In this document: one piece after another, positions 5,139-8,255 of the stretch
Position numbering within the stretch: the stretch's first letter is position 1
Layout of the letters: every line of letters begins with the position of its first letter
Translations under genes and position numbers: made by a program
The notes under the pieces: model-generated
Told to the model about the DNA's origin: nothing
The model's database searches: none
What the model saw: the letters and a program-made list of their open reading frames with translations, nothing else
Assembly (NCBI GenBank): GCA_000416005.1
Contig: KE356562.1
Coordinates: 982,572-990,826, forward strand
Direction: 5' to 3'
DNA length: 8,255 nucleotides
From: Haloquadratum sp. J07HQX50
GTDB lineage: Archaea > Halobacteriota > Halobacteria > Halobacteriales > Haloferacaceae

Positions 5139-6968
5139 ATGGCTGATGATAGTATTGCGGTTGTTGATCTTGATCGTTGTCAACCTGATCGCTGTAATTA
5201 TGAGTGTGCGAGCTATTGCCCGCCAAATCGAACCGGAAAAGAGTGTATCACAACTCGCGAGGAATATTTTGATACCGAAGAGCCGTACGACGGTGACCCT
5301 GCACAGATTCGAATTTCTGAGGATGTCTGCTTAGGAGAGAGCTGTGGGATCTGTGTGGAAAAATGTCCGTTCGATGCTATCGAAATTATCAACCTCCCAT
5401 CAGAACTTGATGATGACCCGGTCCACCGGTACGGCGAAAATTCATTTGCATTATATGGACTTCCAATCCCAGAACCAGGAACTGTGACAGGTATTCTGGG
5501 GCCAAATGGAATTGGAAAGACAACTGCGGTCCGTGCACTGGCTGGTGAGATGATTCCAAATCTCGGCTCATTTGATTCTGAGGCGTCTTGGAGTGCGGTG
5601 TTAGACCGATATCGTGGAACCGAACTGCAGAACTATATTCAGCGTGTGCGAGGTGATGCAGTAACGATCGCGCAAAAACCACAGTATGTCGACCAAATCC
5701 CAACTCAATTTGATGGGACAACACACGAACTGCTTGCGTCGACAGACGAACGAGGGGAGCTCTCACGGTATATCGAGCAACTGAGCCTGAATGCGGTTAT
5801 TGATCAGCCTGTTGAGACACTCTCTGGTGGCGAACTCCAGCGGGTCGCTCTCGCAGCGACGCTCGCACGCGACCGTGATTTCTATTTCCTCGATGAAATT
5901 TCTCCATATCTCGATATTGGACAGCGTGTGACAGCTGCGCGGCTTATTCGTGAAGTAGCAGAGGATGATGAGCGTGCAGTACTCGTCGTCGAGCACGACT
6001 TAGCCATCTTAGATCTGCTTGCCGATTCGCTCCACATCGCATACGGAGAGCCGGGGGCATATGGAGTGATTACTGATCCGAAATCCGTCCGCAACGGAAT
6101 CAATGAATATCTCTCTGGCTTTCTTTCGAACGAGAACATGAGGATCCGACCAGATAAGATCGAATTCACCGAACACGCTCCACGTCAAATCGCCAAAGCA
6201 ACACCCTTAGCTGAGTATCCAGCCATTGAAAAGTCATACGGCGTGGATGAATTCTCCTTGCGCGTCGAAGCAGGCACGATTTATGAATCAGAGGTCCTAG
6301 GCATCGTTGGTCCGAACGGAATCGGAAAGACGACTTTAGCAAAGCTCCTGACAGGAAGTCTCACACCCGACTCAGGGACACTGAATTTTGAACTCGATAT
6401 CTCATATAAGCCACAGTACATCGAGATTGACCAGCCAATGCGAGTCGACTCGTTCCTTTCGTCAATTACACCTGAATTTGGAAGCTCATACTGGAATACC
6501 GAAATTGCAGCACCACTTCAACTCGACCCGATCCTCGAACGAAACTTAACCGACCTCTCAGGTGGAGAGCGACAACGTGTCGCGATTGCAGCCTGCCTCT
6601 CCGATGAAGCTGATCTGTACGTTCTCGACGAGCCTTCTGCGCATCTCGACGTTGAACAGCGTGTGCAAGCAACGAGCGCAATACGCCGTTACGCAGAAAA
6701 TAACGATGAAACCGTGCTCGTCATCGACCACGATATCTATATGATTGATCTTCTCGCAGACCGGTTGATGGTGTTCGAAGGTGAGCCTTCACTATCGGGC
6801 CATGCGTTACAACCACAAGAGATGCGAGCAGGCATGAACAAGTTTCTTTCAGAGCTTGATATTACGTTCCGCCGGGATGAGCGAACTCAACGCCCGCGAA
6901 TTAACAAACCTGACTCTCAGTTAGATCGAAAGCAAAAGCGACAGGGTGAGTACTACTACGCACCCTGA
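5139..6968 (+). CDS. ABCE1 (Rli1) ribosome-recycling ATPase
   Basis: This 609-residue protein is full length for ABCE1. The N-terminal iron-sulfur domain has both 4Fe-4S ligand sets: C14/C19/C23/C27 and C64/C69/C72/C76, each last Cys followed by Pro. Nucleotide-binding domain 1 has Walker A GPNGIGKTT (121-129), signature LSGGE (228-232), Walker B FYFLDE (D252/E253) and switch H286. Domain 2 has Walker A at 391-399, LSGGE (473-477), Walker B LYVLDEPS (D497/E498) and H531. The C-terminal tail carries the hinge-type motif RPRINKPDSQLDR. ABCE1 splits post-termination ribosomes into subunits in the cytoplasm, working with aRF1 or Pelota, and is essential in archaea and eukaryotes studied. The ATG follows the upstream stop after a single base (TAATATG), so translation is probably coupled. 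After NBD1 Walker B the sequence is DEISPYLD where most ABCE1 have DEPS. Confidence 0.96.
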   Translation: MADDSIAVVDLDRCQPDRCNYECASYCPPNRTGKECITTREEYFDTEEPYDGDPAQIRISEDVCLGESCGICVEKCPFDAIEIINLPSELDDDPVHRYGENSFALYGLPIPEPGTVTGILGPNGIGKTTAVRALAGEMIPNLGSFDSEASWSAVLDRYRGTELQNYIQRVRGDAVTIAQKPQYVDQIPTQFDGTTHELLASTDERGELSRYIEQLSLNAVIDQPVETLSGGELQRVALAATLARDRDFYFLDEISPYLDIGQRVTAARLIREVAEDDERAVLVVEHDLAILDLLADSLHIAYGEPGAYGVITDPKSVRNGINEYLSGFLSNENMRIRPDKIEFTEHAPRQIAKATPLAEYPAIEKSYGVDEFSLRVEAGTIYESEVLGIVGPNGIGKTTLAKLLTGSLTPDSGTLNFELDISYKPQYIEIDQPMRVDSFLSSITPEFGSSYWNTEIAAPLQLDPILERNLTDLSGGERQRVAIAACLSDEADLYVLDEPSAHLDVEQRVQATSAIRRYAENNDETVLVIDHDIYMIDLLADRLMVFEGEPSLSGHALQPQEMRAGMNKFLSELDITFRRDERTQRPRINKPDSQLDRKQKRQGEYYYAP

Positions 6969-6974
6969 ATGAGA

Positions 6975-7030
6975 TCACATTATCGTGACATGTGAGCGAC
7001 TCAATATTCTCTGGGCAGGAAGAACAGAGA
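6975..7030 (+). other. Two small inverted repeats between convergent ABCE1 and Usp genes
   Basis: TCACAT (6975-6980) pairs with ATGTGA (6990-6995) across 9 nt, and TCTCTG (7008-7013) pairs with CAGAGA (7025-7030) across 11 nt. They begin 7 bp after the ABCE1 stop. Neither is followed by a T run, so they do not look like standard terminators. They could be weak 3'-end hairpins for the convergent transcripts or chance. Confidence 0.25.
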
Positions 7031-7091
7031 GATGCTCCAGTCGGACACCAGGAAGCTGACCGGGGCCGAGATCTTCAAACACGGATTCCAG

Positions 7092-7541
7092 TTATTTGAC
7101 TACTGTCACTGGGACTGGTGCTCGCTCAACCAGTCCCTTGGCAACACTCCCAACCATTCCCTCGACGCGACCTGAGAGCGCTCGATGACCGACAATCACT
7201 CCATCAACTGCACTGTTACTGGCGTGTGACTCGATTGCTTCAATCGGCTGGCCATACAACAGCTCAGTGTTGACGTCAATTCCAGCTTCTGCAGCCTCTT
7301 TTGCAGCTGATTCGAGCACAGTGGAGCCTCTTTCTTCAGCAGTCTCGGTGTCTTCAGTGTAAATACGGTCGCCGATCTCGTGATTTGTCGGTGACTCGCC
7401 TGCAGCATCATCGACAAGGACACGCGACTCGACAGCGTAAGCAATTGTTAGCGATCCTTCTAGTGCATTGGCAAGTTCTATAGCGTGCGATAGTGCACTC
7501 GTGCTGGCATCTGATCCATCAACTGCGACTAGATAGTGCAT
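7092..7541 (-). CDS. Universal stress protein (UspA family), single domain
   Basis: The 149-residue protein has the standard Usp fold signature: an N-terminal strand with VAVDGS (5-10, D8 at the nucleotide site), a first helix, and the C-terminal segment VIVGHRALSGRVEGMVGSVAKGLVERAPVPVTVV. The ATP-binding pattern G-x2-G-x9-G-S/T is nearly kept (G118, G131, S132), but the second Gly is Ala121. Binding may be altered or simply tolerant. Usp proteins are cytoplasmic, often homodimeric, and tied to stress survival; haloarchaea carry many, so a specific role cannot be given. The ATG at 7541 gives the normal N terminus. The gene follows archaemetzincin on the same strand with 64 bp between them, and is convergent with ABCE1. 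No core promoter at the leaderless distance is clear, so it may share the upstream transcript or have a short leader. Confidence 0.92.
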   Translation of the reverse strand: MHYLVAVDGSDASTSALSHAIELANALEGSLTIAYAVESRVLVDDAAGESPTNHEIGDRIYTEDTETAEERGSTVLESAAKEAAEAGIDVNTELLYGQPIEAIESHASNSAVDGVIVGHRALSGRVEGMVGSVAKGLVERAPVPVTVVK

Positions 7542-7605
7542 TATTTTCCACTTTTCATTTTAGACCGCTATTGATTCAATCATTCGGTGCATCAACTGAA
7601 CGAAG

Positions 7606-8127
7606 CTAATATAATAGTTTGCTACAGGTTCCACACAGATTCTCCTCTTTCACATCAACTTCGCGGACTGTTGGAGAGAATGACATGACACATTTGGTAT
7701 TATCGCAGTGTTCAAGACCGACGGTATGTCCTATCTCATGGACAACCTCCTTGCGGACACGGTCGGCAAACACCTCTGTTTGTGGCTTTGTTGAGATGCC
7801 ACCATCCGATGATGTTTGTAGACGATATGTTGAGATAACTGAGCCATTTCCGTTTAGATACGCTAAACCGAACACGTAATTTCGTCTTCGATAGTATAGG
7901 TCCTCGCCGGTGATTCCAATGTTTTTTTCACCGTTTCCGACCTGGCTGGTCATCTCAATGAATTGTTCGGCTCGATATTGCTTTCGACTACGGTCGAACG
8001 CGCCATCAGGGATCTGCTGTTCCTGACAAACCGTTACCTGACAATCATAAGTCCCGCGCAAGGCTGCTGATGATTCGCGTTTGACGCGTGCCGAGAGATC
8101 CCCAATCGGCACGATATCGACGTGCAT
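7606..8127 (-). CDS. amzA: Archaemetzincin family zinc metalloprotease
   Basis: The 173-residue protein carries the archaemetzincin signature HEIGHTVGLEHC (130-141): zinc ligands H130, H134 and H140, catalytic E131. C141 begins the four-Cys set C141/C146/C165/C168 that binds a second, structural zinc in this family. CVMSFS supplies the Met-turn (M148). This is a cytosolic metzincin; family structures are known, but physiological substrates in archaea are not established. The reading frame extends 11 codons further to an ATG at 8160, but I prefer 8127: the protein then starts MHVDIVPIGD as family members do, and the extra codons would overlap the TATA-like box placed 27 bp before 8127. A UPF0146 gene lies divergently upstream, 39 bp from start to start. 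Usp follows on the same strand. Confidence 0.93.
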   Translation of the reverse strand: MHVDIVPIGDLSARVKRESSAALRGTYDCQVTVCQEQQIPDGAFDRSRKQYRAEQFIEMTSQVGNGEKNIGITGEDLYYRRRNYVFGLAYLNGNGSVISTYRLQTSSDGGISTKPQTEVFADRVRKEVVHEIGHTVGLEHCDNTKCVMSFSPTVREVDVKEENLCGTCSKLLY

Positions 8128-8134
8128 ATCGGTG

Positions 8135-8142
8135 GATAATTG
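8135..8142 (+). promoter_or_regulatory. Putative TATA box of the UPF0146 gene
   Basis: GATAATTG is centred about 28 bp upstream of the GTG at 8167, the expected leaderless distance. It sits just outside the divergent archaemetzincin start at 8127. Support is spacing and AT content only. Confidence 0.35.
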
Positions 8143-8151
8143 TGGTACTGC

Positions 8152-8157
8152 AATAAA
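8152..8157 (-). promoter_or_regulatory. Putative TATA box of the archaemetzincin gene
   Basis: On the minus strand it reads TTTATT in the context GATGTTTATTGCAG, centred about 27 bp before the ATG at 8127. It decides between the two possible start codons, because the longer one at 8160 would lie upstream of this box. Confidence 0.5.
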
Positions 8158-8166
8158 CATCCCGCC

Positions 8167-8255
8167 GTGAATTCGCAGCCACAGGTTGCTCTGACCAATT
8201 TTCTCGGTGAATATCGGTCTGCGCTCGAGGTTGGTATCGGCCGTCGGCCAAGCGT
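8167..8255 (+). CDS. UPF0146 family protein, N-terminal part
   Basis: From GTG 8167 the frame stays open to the right edge (29 codons). The segment ALEVGIGRRPS (19-29) matches the first conserved motif of UPF0146, a small archaeal family of unknown function whose N terminus looks like the glycine-rich loop of a Rossmann or SAM-methyltransferase-like fold. An in-frame stop at 8137-8139 limits the start to TTG 8140 or GTG 8167. GTG is preferred because a TATA-like box lies 28 bp before it. The gene is divergent from archaemetzincin, with 39 bp between start codons. Only the N terminus is present, so whether the rest is intact is unknown. Confidence 0.7.
   Translation, partial: MNSQPQVALTNFLGEYRSALEVGIGRRPS

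Noticed and set aside
5389..6681. Minus-strand frames inside ABCE1
   Set aside because: They lie opposite a full-length ABCE1 with every motif in place and match no family I recognise.
8128..8160. Longer archaemetzincin starting at ATG 8160
   Set aside because: The added 11 residues do not resemble the family N terminus and would cover the TATA-like box that sits 27 bp before ATG 8127.
8045..8251. Minus-strand 68-codon frame over the archaemetzincin/UPF0146 gap
   Set aside because: It overlaps both well-supported starts in other frames and its protein is Arg-rich and unlike its neighbours.

Overview
The window looks like a chromosomal piece of a halophilic archaeon (class Halobacteria). The proteins are strongly acidic, several families are typical of archaea or haloarchaea (PIN-ATPase-KH 'PINA', ABCE1, archaemetzincin, UPF0146, a small EMC6-like membrane protein), and several genes carry an archaeal TATA-like box 27-29 bp before the start codon, as expected for leaderless haloarchaeal transcripts. 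Base composition is moderate and AT-ending codons are common, unlike most GC-rich haloarchaea. That makes Haloquadratum the best guess, which is an inference from composition and protein resemblance.

Layout: (1) 1-256, minus: N-terminal part of an M32 carboxypeptidase (carboxypeptidase Taq type), running off the left edge. (2) 257-561: intergenic, with one perfect short dyad. (3) 562-1656, minus: M20 zinc hydrolase, DapE/ArgE-like. (4) About 1790-2530: wreck of an IS1341-type (tnpB-only) element, with several frame lesions, a large internal deletion and a right end that still folds into a neat hairpin. (5) 2591-4426, plus: PINA-type ATPase. (6) 4428-4715, minus: small winged-helix regulator, convergent with PINA with one base between the stops and divergent from the next operon. 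(7) 4822-6968, plus: a two-gene operon of a three-helix EMC6-like membrane protein, broken by one extra G in a G7 run, and ABCE1, the ribosome-recycling ATPase. (8) 7092-7541, minus: universal stress protein. (9) 7606-8127, minus: archaemetzincin. (10) 8167 to the right edge, plus: start of a UPF0146 gene.

Most of this is housekeeping: ribosome recycling, a presumed recombination ATPase, peptide or amino-acid hydrolysis and a stress protein. The points most worth a second look are the G7 frameshift in the otherwise clean gene directly upstream of ABCE1, the coupling of a membrane-insertase-like protein to a ribosome-recycling factor, the tnpB relic whose RNA-encoding end outlived its protein, and two divergent genes at the right edge whose start codons are so close that their promoters must interleave. 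I found no CRISPR array, tRNA, rRNA or new multi-gene defence cluster.
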